A DNA stretch of 64,000 nt, from assembly GCA_963775185.1 (NCBI GenBank), contig CAVZIE010000028.1:186001-250000 (forward strand). Direction: 5' to 3'. Shown here in pieces: positions 35,423 through 43,805 of this stretch (the first letter of the stretch is position 1; every line of letters starts with the position of its first letter). A program made the translations under genes and the position numbers. The DNA is from JAPSGB01 sp963775185 (GTDB taxonomy: Bacteria; Myxococcota_A; Polyangia; Polyangiales; Polyangiaceae). Below the pieces are notes generated by a model. It was not told the DNA's origin. It did not search any database and saw only the letters and a program-made list of their open reading frames with translations.

Positions 35423-36277
35423 ATGCCGATCGAGCCGGACAAGGCCCTGGGCTTCGAGTTTCCCGAGGCGGAGAGCGCGTGGAACGCCGATCAGGTGATC
35501 CTGTATCACCTGGGTATCGGCGCGGGCGTGCCGCCCACCGACCCGAAGGAGCTCGAATACACCTACGAGGGCAACCTGAAGGTGCTGCCGAGCTTCGCGG
35601 TGATCCCGGTCTTCGGCGCGCTCACGGGCGTCTTGTCCGTGCCGGGCCTCGAGTTCAACCCGATGATGCTGCTCCACGGCGAGCAGGACATCGAAATCGC
35701 CGGGCCGATCCCCACGGACGCGACGGCGCGACACAGCGGTCGCGTCGCGGCGATCTACGACAAGGGCAAGGCCGCCGTCGTCGTGCTCGACGTGACGACG
35801 AAGAACGCCAAGGGCGAGACACTGTTCGTCAACCACTTCTCGGTGTTCCTGCGCGGGGAGGGCGGCTTCGGCGGCGAGTCCGGACCCGAGCCCGGCAACG
35901 TGCCGCCGGATCGCGCGCCGGACGGCGTGGTGGAGTCGCCGACGCTGCCGCAACAGGCGCTCTTGTACCGGCTCAGCGGCGACAAGAACCCGCTCCACGC
36001 CGATCCATCGTTCGCCGCCATGGGCGGCTTCGATCGCCCGATCCTCCACGGCCTGTGCTCGTACGGCATCGCCTGCAAGGCGATCGTCGATCACGTCCTC
36101 GGCGGTGACGTCGCGAAGGTGGCGCGTTACCAGGCGCGCTTCCGCGGCGTGGTCTTCCCGGGCGAGACGCTGGTCACGCGCTACTGGCGCGAGGGTGACC
36201 GCGTCGTGCTCGCCGTCGACTGCAAGGAGCGCGGAAAGCCGGTGATCACCAACGCCGCCATCACGCTGCGGGGCTGA
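35423..36277 (+). CDS. MaoC-like enoyl-CoA hydratase 2
   Basis: 284 residues made of two hot-dog halves: an N-terminal one (about 1-150, KVLPSFAVIPVFGAL) and a C-terminal catalytic one with YRLSGDKNPLHADPSFAAMG followed by FDRPILHGLCSYG, the hydratase-2 motif holding the catalytic Asp and His. It converts trans-2-enoyl-CoA to (R)-3-hydroxyacyl-CoA, feeding beta-oxidation or polyhydroxyalkanoate pools. The double hot-dog architecture is that of the eukaryotic multifunctional enzyme domain and its bacterial relatives. Neighbouring SDR and desaturase genes also concern lipid metabolism. Confidence 0.88.
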   Translation: MPIEPDKALGFEFPEAESAWNADQVILYHLGIGAGVPPTDPKELEYTYEGNLKVLPSFAVIPVFGALTGVLSVPGLEFNPMMLLHGEQDIEIAGPIPTDATARHSGRVAAIYDKGKAAVVVLDVTTKNAKGETLFVNHFSVFLRGEGGFGGESGPEPGNVPPDRAPDGVVESPTLPQQALLYRLSGDKNPLHADPSFAAMGGFDRPILHGLCSYGIACKAIVDHVLGGDVAKVARYQARFRGVVFPGETLVTRYWREGDRVVLAVDCKERGKPVITNAAITLRG

Positions 36278-36289
36278 AGCGGACGCGCT

Positions 36290-36898
36290 TCACTTGCCGG
36301 CGGCGCGCCAGCGCACGACCGCCGTGCAGCGCGGGTCCTGGTTGCTCACGCACTCGACGCGGCGCACCTCCACGTCCTCGAGCCCCATGCGTCGGAAGAT
36401 CGCCGCCATCGTCTCCATCGTCACGGCGCACAGGAGCGGGTGGTGGCCGGGCCAGTCCTCGATGCTGGAGATGGCCTCGCCGGGTGCGACGATCTCCACG
36501 CGCCGCGTGCCCGTGTCGTGCAGCTGGTTCCAGAAACGCTGGATGTGCTTCGCGTAGCGCTCGGGTGTGACCAGCAGCTTGAACGCGAGGCGGAAGATGC
36601 CGCGGATTCCGTGATCGACGCTGGCCGCCGTGCTCTCCTTTACGAGTCGCGTCCGCTCGGCCCCGGTCATCCCTTCGGTCACGTCGTCGAGCACCCGGGC
36701 CACGGCTGCCGCGGGGTACCAGGCGGTGGGGATCAGCCCCAGGGTCGCGGTCCCCGGATCGAGGTCGCCGCGCTCGGCTTCGGGGATGCGCGCGACGATC
36801 GCCATCAGCGTCCGCGCGTCGTAGTGGTGCGCGTACCAGTCCACGAAATACGTGATCGCGCTGCCCTTGACGCGCGGCGTGGTGGGATCGCCCGACAT
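36290..36898 (-). CDS. DUF2378/TIGR02265-family protein
   Basis: 202 residues (MSGDPTTPRVKGSAITYFVD), a soluble helical N-terminal half with LIPTAWYPAAAVARVLDD and a beta-containing C-terminal half (RRVEIVAPGEAISSIEDWPG, EDVEVRRVECVSNQDPRCTA). This lineage-specific family occurs in many copies in myxobacterial genomes and has no established function. The V4R-like C-terminal Cys/Arg pattern (CVSNQDPRC) hints at a small-ligand binding module. A broken paralogue lies at 25330-25891. Confidence 0.75.
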   Translation of the reverse strand: MSGDPTTPRVKGSAITYFVDWYAHHYDARTLMAIVARIPEAERGDLDPGTATLGLIPTAWYPAAAVARVLDDVTEGMTGAERTRLVKESTAASVDHGIRGIFRLAFKLLVTPERYAKHIQRFWNQLHDTGTRRVEIVAPGEAISSIEDWPGHHPLLCAVTMETMAAIFRRMGLEDVEVRRVECVSNQDPRCTAVVRWRAAGK

Positions 36899-36933
36899 GT
36901 TCCGAGCCCGTCAGCATGCCACGGATCCACACC

Positions 36934-37851
36934 TCAGGTTATCCCGGTCACGATGCGCTCGGACGCTTCCCACAAGCGGGACGCGAGCTCTGCATCCTGC
37001 GCCAGGCGCGTCGGTTTGGCGACGTTGCAGTCAGCGAAGTACTCGCCGGAGACGCCGGCGACCGCCGGGTGCACGGCGACGTAGCACTGGGTCGCCGCGC
37101 CCTGCGCGACGCTCTTCAGCGCGAGCGGCGCGGCGATCGCCAGCGCCATGCGCGCCGGCGCGGCCATGCTGCGCCCCAGGTTGGTGTGGATCACGCCGGG
37201 GTGTACGGCGTTCGCGGTCTGCCGCTCGCCGTCGAGGCGTCGCGACAGCTCCTTGGCGAACAGCAGGTTGGCGAGCTTCGACTGACCGTAGGCGGCCCAC
37301 GGCGTGTAGCCCTTGTCGCCGGACAGGTTGTCGAACTGGATGCCTTCCGCCGGCGCGCTGGCGTGCGCCGAGCTGCTCAGCATGACGACCCGTCCGGCTT
37401 GCGCCAGGCGCGGGAGAAGTCGGGTGACGAGCAGGAAGTGACCGATGTGGTTGGTGAAGAACTGCTTCTCGGTGCCGAGTACCCGCTCCAGCCGGGGCAG
37501 CGCCATGATGCCCGCGTTGCAGATGATCGCGTCCAGCATCGCTCCGTCGCGTTCGACCGCGGCGACGCAAGCCAGCACCGACCCCGGCTCGGACAGCTCG
37601 CACGCCAGCGGCCACGCTCCCGGCAGGTCGCCGCACGCGGCGCGTGCCTTTTCTTCGGTGCGCGCCGTCGCGATCACGCGGGCGCCGCGCCCCGCGAGCA
37701 CGCGCAGTGTCTCCTGGCCGAGTCCCGAGTTGGACCCGGTGACCAGGATCGTTCGCCCCGACAGGTCGATACCGTCGGTGACGTCCGCGGCCGTGGAGCC
37801 GTAGCCGAACCCACTTGGCCCCTTGCCCTTCAGCAGTGCGACGATCGACAT
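36934..37851 (-). CDS. Short-chain dehydrogenase/reductase
   Basis: 305 residues. The cofactor motif is TGSNSGLG (about residue 39), then NAG in AIICNAGIMALPR, the catalytic Ser in VVMLSSSAHASAP and YGQSK with Tyr and Lys. It belongs to the retinol dehydrogenase/WW-oxidoreductase-like group of classical SDRs, which reduce or oxidise carbonyl/alcohol groups with NAD(P). The Asn-rich TGSNSG and the downstream ATARTEEKARAA (Arg) favour NADP. The substrate cannot be told. A dispersed repeat lies about 80 bases upstream of its start. Confidence 0.86.
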   Translation of the reverse strand: MSIVALLKGKGPSGFGYGSTAADVTDGIDLSGRTILVTGSNSGLGQETLRVLAGRGARVIATARTEEKARAACGDLPGAWPLACELSEPGSVLACVAAVERDGAMLDAIICNAGIMALPRLERVLGTEKQFFTNHIGHFLLVTRLLPRLAQAGRVVMLSSSAHASAPAEGIQFDNLSGDKGYTPWAAYGQSKLANLLFAKELSRRLDGERQTANAVHPGVIHTNLGRSMAAPARMALAIAAPLALKSVAQGAATQCYVAVHPAVAGVSGEYFADCNVAKPTRLAQDAELASRLWEASERIVTGIT

Positions 37852-37932
37852 CTCCGCTCCTGGCCGCTTCGCTCTTCGCGCGCTGTCATCCCTGGCACGA
37901 CACTACGCAGCCGCGAAGGCTCTGGTTTCGAG

Positions 37933-37959
37933 GGATTGCCGGTCCGGCGCGGAATCCCG
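37933..37959 (+). repeat. Dispersed repeat between divergent genes
   Basis: GGGATTGCCGGTCCGGC then GCGGAATCCC. It sits between the SDR start and the antitoxin start. Confidence 0.87.
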
Positions 37960-38015
37960 CGCGCGGCGAGGCGGCGAGGCGACGAGGCGGGCCCCGCTTG
38001 CGCCGCAGCACGTGG

Positions 38016-38044
38016 CGAGTCACTATGACTCGTGTAGTGAGTCA
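38016..38044. promoter_or_regulatory. Operator-like triple inverted repeat over the antitoxin start
   Basis: CGAGTCA-CTA-TGACTCG (38016-38032) is a perfect 7-bp inverted repeat, and TGACTC pairs again with GAGTCA at 38039-38044. The cluster overlaps the antitoxin ATG. RHH antitoxins usually bind such arrays to repress their own operon, which is inferred here. Confidence 0.6.
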
Positions 38045-38306
38045 ACAGCGCCAGCTCACCCTGAGAAACCTCGACCCGCGGCTGGAGCGCGAGATCCGCG
38101 CTTTAGCCAAGCGGGAGCGCATCTCGCTGAACAAGGCGGCGTCACGCCTGCTTCAACGCGGCGCGGGCATCGCTCCGGTCAAGGACACCGACCGCATCGG
38201 TAGCAGCCTCGATCACTTGATCGGCACGTGGAAGCAGCGCGAGGCCGACGCGTTTCTCGAATCGATCGCGGCCTGCGAACAGATCGATGCGGAGCTGTGG
38301 GAATGA
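38025..38306 (+). CDS. Ribbon-helix-helix antitoxin of a PIN-toxin pair
   Basis: 93 residues from ATG 38025; an in-frame GTG at 38037 would clear the operator. The segment RQLTLRNLDPRLEREIRALA followed by KRERISLNKAASRLLQRG has the strand-helix-helix pattern of Arc/FitA-like DNA-binding antitoxins. The acidic, Trp-containing C-terminus (KQREADAFLESIAACEQIDA) is the likely toxin-neutralising tail. Its stop overlaps the toxin start (ATGA), the usual coupling in type II modules. Confidence 0.8.
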   Translation: MTRVVSQQRQLTLRNLDPRLEREIRALAKRERISLNKAASRLLQRGAGIAPVKDTDRIGSSLDHLIGTWKQREADAFLESIAACEQIDAELWE

Positions 38307-38695
38307 AGCGCCTGCTCGATACGAACGCGTACGCGGCGCTGAAGCGCGGTCACGACGGTGTCGCGGCGCTGGTGCGCGACGCGACGTTGATTGAACTCTC
38401 GATGGTCGTTGTCGGCGAGCTGCTGTTCGGGTTTCGCAACGGACGACACTACGACCGGAACCTGCGCGAGCTCGACGACTTTCTCGCCCACGATCGCGTA
38501 GACGTGCTCCCGGTCACGCGGACCACCGCGGATCGCTTCGGCCGCTTGGCTGCAGCACTGCGCAAGGCCGGCACGCCGATCCCGAGCAACGACATCTGGA
38601 TTGCCGCGCATGCGTTCGAGAGTGGTGGCGAGCTCGTCAGCTTCGACCGTCACTTCGCGAACGTGGCCGGTCTGGTGTGGACGCAGCTGTCGTAG
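38303..38695 (+). CDS. VapC-like PIN-domain ribonuclease toxin
   Basis: 130 residues with the four acidic positions of PIN nucleases: Asp6 in RLLDTNAYAAL, the Glu in VVVGELLFGF, the Asp in IPSNDIWIAAHA and the Asp in LVSFDRHF. PIN toxins cleave tRNA or rRNA using Mg. It is coupled by a four-base overlap to the RHH antitoxin, forming a complete type II toxin-antitoxin module. Target RNA unknown. Confidence 0.87.
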   Translation: MKRLLDTNAYAALKRGHDGVAALVRDATLIELSMVVVGELLFGFRNGRHYDRNLRELDDFLAHDRVDVLPVTRTTADRFGRLAAALRKAGTPIPSNDIWIAAHAFESGGELVSFDRHFANVAGLVWTQLS

Positions 38696-38726
38696 CCGCC
38701 GGAGTGCAGCCCGTCCGCCAGCTGCG

Positions 38727-38745
38727 GACGCCGGTCCGGTGCAAG
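38727..38745 (+). repeat. Dispersed repeat, decayed copy
   Basis: GACGCCGGTCCGGTGCAAG keeps only the first half of the core. It is located just beyond the toxin stop codon and next to the end of the convergent minus-strand gene. Confidence 0.5.
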
Positions 38746-38746
38746 A

Positions 38747-39721
38747 TCACGGGGACGCGACGGCGGGGCCCGCGCCGACCGCGCTCCTGACGTCCAGCGC
38801 GAGCGAGCAGCTGTCGATGCCCTTCGCGAGCTCGGCGCGCGTCGCACCCGAGGCCCACGACGGATCGACGTGCCGTCGGAGTCGGAGCAGGGTCTTGCCG
38901 CGCTCGAGATCGACGAGTCCGACGCGCACGTCGTGCGGTCGCTCGCCGTCGAGCTCCGACAGTCCCGTGGAAGCGCCCGGCTCGTCCACGACGATCAAGA
39001 GCTGCCGGGCCTTGGCGGCTCGCTTCGCGGCCTCGATCGGCGCACGCTCGAAGCTGCGTCGAAGCGCGTCGAGCTCGCCGCGGTCGTCGGTCGCAGCGAC
39101 GCGGGCGGCCCAGCCGGGTGCCAGCAGCGGCAGCCCGATCAGCGCGTCGGCGTAGCGAAAGACGTTGTGCGCCGGCTGCATCCCGCTCGCCGTGAAGGCG
39201 GCGCGCGCCTTGATGCGGAGCTCCTTCTCGGTGCGCGCCGGCGGCGGATCGACCAGGCACAGCACGAACGCGTCCGGATACGACTCGGTCGCGTCCGTCG
39301 CGAGCTGGCCGAGCGAGCCGCGGACGTAGATGGTGGGCTGTGCCACGGCGCGCGCGAGCGCGCCGTCGGCGCGCAGCGCGTCGTCCACGTGATCGCCGGC
39401 GTAGGCGCCGTCGAAGCGCACGAGCCACGGCTTGATGCGCCGGGTGACCTCGCGCTCGCGAGGCGAGATCGCCGCCGACGCATCACGTACGCGCTGCAGC
39501 AACGTCGCGCGCTCTTGCTCCAGCTCGCGGTGCGCCCGGCGCACCGCGAGCCCCGCTTCCACCAGCGCCGCGACGATCAGCGTGATCGCGACGATGCGCA
39601 GGACGGCGCGGCCGCCGGGCGCGAGCCGCGCGCCCTGGGCCCGCCGACGGCCCTCGACGCTGGCCTGCACGCGCGCGGCGAGCTCCGGCGACATCTTGCG
39701 CGTGACCAGCAGCGTCGGCAC
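38747..39721 (-). CDS. Single-pass membrane protein of unknown function
   Basis: 324 residues from GTG 39721, five bases after the stop of the MutS-like gene. A basic cytoplasmic N-terminus (ELAARVQASVEGRRRAQGAR) precedes one transmembrane helix (VLRIVAITLIVAALVEAGLA), a coiled-coil-like stretch (RRAHRELEQERATLLQRVRD) and a soluble outer domain of about 200 residues (PTIYVRGSLGQLATDA, AFVLCLVDPPPART). No family was recognised. Co-transcription with the MutS-like gene is likely but a functional link is not apparent. Confidence 0.6.
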   Translation of the reverse strand: MPTLLVTRKMSPELAARVQASVEGRRRAQGARLAPGGRAVLRIVAITLIVAALVEAGLAVRRAHRELEQERATLLQRVRDASAAISPREREVTRRIKPWLVRFDGAYAGDHVDDALRADGALARAVAQPTIYVRGSLGQLATDATESYPDAFVLCLVDPPPARTEKELRIKARAAFTASGMQPAHNVFRYADALIGLPLLAPGWAARVAATDDRGELDALRRSFERAPIEAAKRAAKARQLLIVVDEPGASTGLSELDGERPHDVRVGLVDLERGKTLLRLRRHVDPSWASGATRAELAKGIDSCSLALDVRSAVGAGPAVASP

Positions 39722-39726
39722 GCGCG

Positions 39727-41379
39727 TCAGCTCCGCTCGGCGACGGCTTGCGCGCGGAAGCGCGCGATGTTGCGCTCGATCAGCGCTTCAAGCTGCTCGC
39801 CCGTGACGCCGAGTCGCTCCGCGGCTTGTCCCGCCAGGGACGTGCTCGCGACGCCGGGGCGGAACTGGTACGTCGGCCGCCGATCCTCGTCGAGCTCCAC
39901 CTGGATGAAGGCGAGATCGCCGATCTTCTGCTCGCGCTCGAGCCGCGCGGCGAACGCCAGGAAGTGGGTCGTGATGAACGCCTGCGGCGCCAGCCGGTTC
40001 AACATGCCGACCACCAACTCGAAGATCTCTTCGCCCTCCGACGGGTTCGTGCCGGAGCACAGCTCGTCGAGCAGGACCATGGCGCCCGGTGGCAAGCGCT
40101 CGAACAGATCGCGGATGCGCAGCAGCTCCATGCCGAGTCGGCCCTCTGCCTGGTCGGCGGTCGTCTCCTGGATCAAGGACACGACCAAGGCGCTCGCGAG
40201 CGCCACGCTGCCCTCGCGCGCCGGGACGAACAGGCCCGACTGGGCGAGCAACTGCGTCAGCCCCAGCGACTGCAAGAGCCGCGTCTTGCCGCCCGAGTTC
40301 GGCCCGGTCACGAGCACCGTCGTCGCCAGCTTGTCCGTTACCAGATCGCACGGGACGGGCTTGATGCCGCTCATCAACAGCAGCGGGTTGAACAGGCCGC
40401 GGAGCTCCCGCGGCGCGCCGGGCTCGACAAGCTCCGGCAGACACATCGGCAGGCCGGCGGCACGCGCGGTCTCACGGAACCCGAGCGCGCCGAGGTAGAA
40501 CTCCAGGTCGCCGTGGAGCTGGATCAGCGCGACGATCTCGCGCTCGACGCCGCTGAACACCGCGTCCACCAAGCGCGCCATCACCTCGCCGTCGCTGAAA
40601 CGATAGCCGCGGAAGAACAGCTCCAGCTTGGCGAGCCAGCGGCGCCACGCCGGGCTGGTGAAGGGATTGTCCGCGTCTTCCTCGATCGAGGTGACGGAAA
40701 ATCCGCGGATGTGTCCGTCGGCGCCCACGCCGATGCTAAGGCTCAGGGTCGCCATGCGCTCGTCGTAGCGGAGCAGGTCGGAGAGCGATCGGTACGGCTC
40801 GCCGCCCTGGATCCGCGCTCCGAACGCGCCGAGTCGCGCGAGCCCGGTGCGGCTCGACGAGAAGCCCGTCGCCATGCGGTCGACGATCTCCTTGAGCGCG
40901 GCCAGGATGTCGAGCTGGCGGCGCGCCGGGTCGAAGTTGCGGACGCCGTCGGCGTTCTCCAGCAGCCCCTTGAGTCGGCGCAGGTGCAGGTACAGCTGCT
41001 CGAGCGCTCCGCGCAGCGCGTCCGAGTCCGAGAGCTCGGCGAGGATCGCCCGCCGGAAATGCACGATCGCCGGGTCGCTCGGCGGATTTGCCAGCAGCCG
41101 GCACAGCTGGCTGGCGCCGAGCGCCAGCTCGGCGCTGCCGATGCGGATCTTGAAGCAGCCCGGGACGAAGCGCGTCAGGAACAGATCGCCGGCGAAGCAC
41201 GGCGGCTCCCAGCTGCCCGGGGCGAGCGCCGCGCGCTCCAGCGCCTCGTCGAACAGACCGCCGGAGACGCCGCCGGCGAAGGCCAGATCGAGCGCGACCC
41301 GGGTCCGCTCGAAGTCGATGCGACACGCGGCCTGCGGCTGGAGCAGGTCGGGAACGAGCGCGGGTTCGACGTCGGCCAT
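39727..41379 (-). CDS. MutS-family ATPase (non-canonical, lacks mismatch domain)
   Basis: 550 residues from ATG 41379. The C-terminal third is a MutS ATPase: Walker A GPNSGGKT, LFVPAREGSVAL, Walker B MVLLDELCSGTNPSEGEEIF, and THFLAFAARL. The N-terminal part lacks the mismatch-binding domain of MutS1 and the Smr domain of MutS2, and about 100-350 resembles the helical lever/core (ALEQLYLHLRRLKGLLENAD). Such stand-alone MutS-like proteins have no settled role; recombination or DNA-structure processing is conceivable. The reading frame is open through a dispersed repeat at 41441-41465 upstream, which should not be counted as coding. Confidence 0.75.
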   Translation of the reverse strand: MADVEPALVPDLLQPQAACRIDFERTRVALDLAFAGGVSGGLFDEALERAALAPGSWEPPCFAGDLFLTRFVPGCFKIRIGSAELALGASQLCRLLANPPSDPAIVHFRRAILAELSDSDALRGALEQLYLHLRRLKGLLENADGVRNFDPARRQLDILAALKEIVDRMATGFSSSRTGLARLGAFGARIQGGEPYRSLSDLLRYDERMATLSLSIGVGADGHIRGFSVTSIEEDADNPFTSPAWRRWLAKLELFFRGYRFSDGEVMARLVDAVFSGVEREIVALIQLHGDLEFYLGALGFRETARAAGLPMCLPELVEPGAPRELRGLFNPLLLMSGIKPVPCDLVTDKLATTVLVTGPNSGGKTRLLQSLGLTQLLAQSGLFVPAREGSVALASALVVSLIQETTADQAEGRLGMELLRIRDLFERLPPGAMVLLDELCSGTNPSEGEEIFELVVGMLNRLAPQAFITTHFLAFAARLEREQKIGDLAFIQVELDEDRRPTYQFRPGVASTSLAGQAAERLGVTGEQLEALIERNIARFRAQAVAERS

Positions 41380-41440
41380 CAGGGTCGCGACAACCGTGGC
41401 ACAGCGAAGTTCCCGGGAAAATCGCGCTCGTTCCGCGGCT

Positions 41441-41465
41441 TTTCCGCGCCGGACCGGCAAACCCC
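41441..41465 (-). repeat. Dispersed repeat upstream of the MutS-like gene
   Basis: TTTCCGCGCCGGACCGGC then AAACCCC; it sits between the divergent MutS-like and desaturase genes. Confidence 0.85.
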
Positions 41466-41533
41466 CGAAATGACCGAAGCATGACCAGGGTCAAGTCCGC
41501 TCTGCGCCTAGGCTTTTTCCCCGGAGACAGCCC

Positions 41534-42313
41534 ATGATCGTGGTCGCGTTCTTTGTCCTGCACTGGCAGCTGTCGGTCTTCTTCCAGACCTTCTTCCTGC
41601 ACCGCTACGGCGCCCACCGCCAGTTCACGATGAGCAAGGGTTGGGAGCGCTTCTTCCACCTGTGCACGTACCTGACGCAGGGCTCGAGCTTCCTGTCGCC
41701 GCGCGGCTACGCGATCCTGCATCGCATGCATCACGCCTACAGCGACACCGACAAGGACCCGCACTCGCCGTGGTTCTTCTCGAACGTCATGACGATGATG
41801 CTCGCGACCAAGAAGAAGTACGACGACTTCGCGTACCGGCGCGTCGATCCCGAGCCGCGCTTCGACGGCGGTATGCCCGAGTGGCCGACGCTGGACCGCA
41901 TCGGGCAGAACTGGGCGATGCGTCTCGCGTGGATCGCGGCGTACACGTTGTTCTACGTGAAGTTCGCGACCTCGCCGTGGCTGTTCGCGCTCTTGCCCAT
42001 GCACTTCGTGATGGGGCCGATCCACGGCGCGATCGTCAACTGGTGCGGTCACAAGTACGGCTACAAGAACTTCGACAACGGTGACAAATCGCTCAACACG
42101 CTGGTATTCGACTTCGTCACGCTGGGGGAGTTGTTCCAGAACAACCACCACAAGTTCGGCATGAGCCCGAACTTCGCCGCGCGTCGCTTCGAGCTGGACC
42201 CGGCGTACCAGGTCATCCGCGTGATGGCGCTGCTCGGCATCGTCGACATGAAGGGCGCGCAGCGCATGCGCTACCCGGCGGAGCGCGCGCAGGTCGAGGC
42301 GGAAGCGGCGTAG
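41534..42313 (+). CDS. Membrane fatty acid desaturase (acyl-CoA/lipid type)
   Basis: 259 residues with the His boxes of the di-iron membrane desaturases: FLHRYGAHRQF, ILHRMHHAYSDT and ELFQNNHHKFG, plus WCGHKYGYKNF. Two to four hydrophobic helices surround them. The pattern is that of the stearoyl-CoA desaturase/FADS group, which inserts a cis double bond into a long acyl chain with oxygen and reducing equivalents. The protein is short because the N-terminal helices seen in longer members are reduced. No ferredoxin or cytochrome b5 gene is adjacent. A role in membrane fluidity is inferred. Confidence 0.87.
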   Translation: MIVVAFFVLHWQLSVFFQTFFLHRYGAHRQFTMSKGWERFFHLCTYLTQGSSFLSPRGYAILHRMHHAYSDTDKDPHSPWFFSNVMTMMLATKKKYDDFAYRRVDPEPRFDGGMPEWPTLDRIGQNWAMRLAWIAAYTLFYVKFATSPWLFALLPMHFVMGPIHGAIVNWCGHKYGYKNFDNGDKSLNTLVFDFVTLGELFQNNHHKFGMSPNFAARRFELDPAYQVIRVMALLGIVDMKGAQRMRYPAERAQVEAEAA

Positions 42314-42331
42314 ACGCGGTTTCGCGACGGT

Positions 42332-43060
42332 TCAGCCGTCGAGCTCGGGATAGTGTCGGAAGATGCCGTCCTCGTTGAACGGCAAGCGGCGCGGCGAAGC
42401 GAGATAGGCCTTCACGCGCGGCAGCTCCGCGACGCGCGCGCCAAGCTCGACGAGCCGCGGGATGTCGCTCTGGAGCTGCTTGATCGCGCGAGGGAAGGCG
42501 TACTCGAGCCCCGAGAGCAGCTGGAACATCGACAGATCGACGTACGAGAGTTCCTTGCCCAGCATGAAGCGACCGCCGCTCGCGGCGAGCACGCGCTCGA
42601 AGTACGGCAGGAACTTCGGCAAGCGCTGCGCGCGGAACGACTCGGCGCGGCGCCGAGCCTCCGGCTTCTGGTCCTCGTAGTAGAGGCCGGAGCCGATCGG
42701 ATGGTGGGCGTCGTGGGCCTCGGCGACGAGATCGGCGATGGTGAGCTGGTGCTGGTGCGCGGCGAGGCGCAGCCACGCGTCATCCGGAACCAGGCCGAGA
42801 CGCGGACCGAGAAACTGCAGGATGTTCGCCACCTGCGCGATGAAATGGCCGTCGACCTCGAGGAACGGCGGTGCGAACGGGATCGCCGTGGCGTCGTCGC
42901 GCTTCAGCACCTTCATCATCGCAGCCACGCCGCCCTTCGCGGTGGGCAGGCGGGCGACGTCGACATAGTCCGCGCCGGCTTGCTCGAACGCGAGCCGGAC
43001 GAACTCGCCGCGGCCCTGGATCGAAGGCCAGTAGTAGAGCTGATATTCCGCGCCGGACAT
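42332..43060 (-). CDS. Glutathione S-transferase family protein
   Basis: 242 residues. The N-terminal thioredoxin-like half opens YQLYYWPSIQGRGEFVRLAF with a Tyr near the position used by alpha/mu/sigma-type enzymes and continues PPFLEVDGHFIAQVANILQF (the cis-Pro region and glutathione gamma-Glu site). An all-helical C-terminal half follows with YVDLSMFQLLSGLEYAFP. It would conjugate or reduce electrophiles. The first bases of the gene (ATTCCGCGCCGGAC) resemble a truncated dispersed repeat, probably by chance. It converges with the desaturase. Confidence 0.82.
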   Translation of the reverse strand: MSGAEYQLYYWPSIQGRGEFVRLAFEQAGADYVDVARLPTAKGGVAAMMKVLKRDDATAIPFAPPFLEVDGHFIAQVANILQFLGPRLGLVPDDAWLRLAAHQHQLTIADLVAEAHDAHHPIGSGLYYEDQKPEARRRAESFRAQRLPKFLPYFERVLAASGGRFMLGKELSYVDLSMFQLLSGLEYAFPRAIKQLQSDIPRLVELGARVAELPRVKAYLASPRRLPFNEDGIFRHYPELDG

Positions 43061-43079
43061 GCACGCAGGATAGGCGATC

Positions 43080-43805
43080 CTAGGCGCCGTGTCGCTGCAC
43101 GGTCACGAGCGTGGATTGTGCGTGGTCGCTCGCGATCAGGATGTATGCGGGCCCGGCGACGACCGGCAGCGTCGAGATGCCGCCGAACCGATCCACGACC
43201 GGGGTGCCGTTCTGGTAGACGGTGGACGTCATGGCGTACGGCGCGTGGTCCTTCACGTAGAAGTCGTAGCGACCGGCCGAAGGGATCGTGACCCGGTAGA
43301 CGGCGGCGCTCGCGTCGCCGAGCTCCGGCCACCCGGGCTGGAGAGTCGTCGGCGTCGGCGTGTCGAGCGACAGCGGCGTCGCGTGGGTCGTCAGGACAGC
43401 GAGGATCCGTGCCGGCGTCGCTTCGACGCGCCGGAGCTCCGAAAGCGGATAGCCGACATAGCCATCGCCGGCGACGCGGCGCACGTACTTGAAGCTGGCG
43501 TGGCCCTCGCACCGGTAGTGTGATGCGGTCACGAGCGCCATGCTCGCGGCGCCGGTGCCGGCGTGCTCGTCTCCCGTCAGCGAGACCGACAGCCCCTCCG
43601 GCGTCATGTGCAGGTTGCGCGGTGGACGCCAGCCGCAGATCGCCAGCCGCAGCGCGCCGCCCGTTCCCGTGATGCCGTCGCTGGATACGCTCGTCAGCGT
43701 CTTCTGGATCGATGACGCCGGCGAGCGACACGCGAGCAACGCGACGCCGCACGCCGCCAGACACGCCGCGACGGTTGTTGGTCGCTCACGCTTCACTTTC
43801 CGCAC
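43080..43805 (-). CDS. Putative lipoprotein
   Basis: 241 residues from GTG 43805 (another GTG at 43796). The signal is LAACGVALLACRSP, giving a lipidated Cys. The mature part is beta-rich with YRVTIPSAGRYDFYVKDHAP and AGPAYILIASDHAQSTLVTV, the pattern of a pre-peptidase C-terminal or jelly-roll-like domain. No catalytic motif is recognised. Its upstream region holds a strong hairpin and the MITE-like element. Confidence 0.65.
   Translation of the reverse strand: MRKVKRERPTTVAACLAACGVALLACRSPASSIQKTLTSVSSDGITGTGGALRLAICGWRPPRNLHMTPEGLSVSLTGDEHAGTGAASMALVTASHYRCEGHASFKYVRRVAGDGYVGYPLSELRRVEATPARILAVLTTHATPLSLDTPTPTTLQPGWPELGDASAAVYRVTIPSAGRYDFYVKDHAPYAMTSTVYQNGTPVVDRFGGISTLPVVAGPAYILIASDHAQSTLVTVQRHGA

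Noticed and set aside
39727..41460. Extended start of the MutS-like protein beginning MPVRRGKAAERAR
   Set aside because: Those residues are encoded by the dispersed repeat; the ATG at 41379 begins where the sequence looks like protein.
43044..43061. Dispersed repeat at the start of the GST gene
   Set aside because: Only ATTCCGCGCCGGAC followed by ATGC matches, with the CGG of the core missing, and the bases are needed to encode the normal N-terminus MSGAEY.
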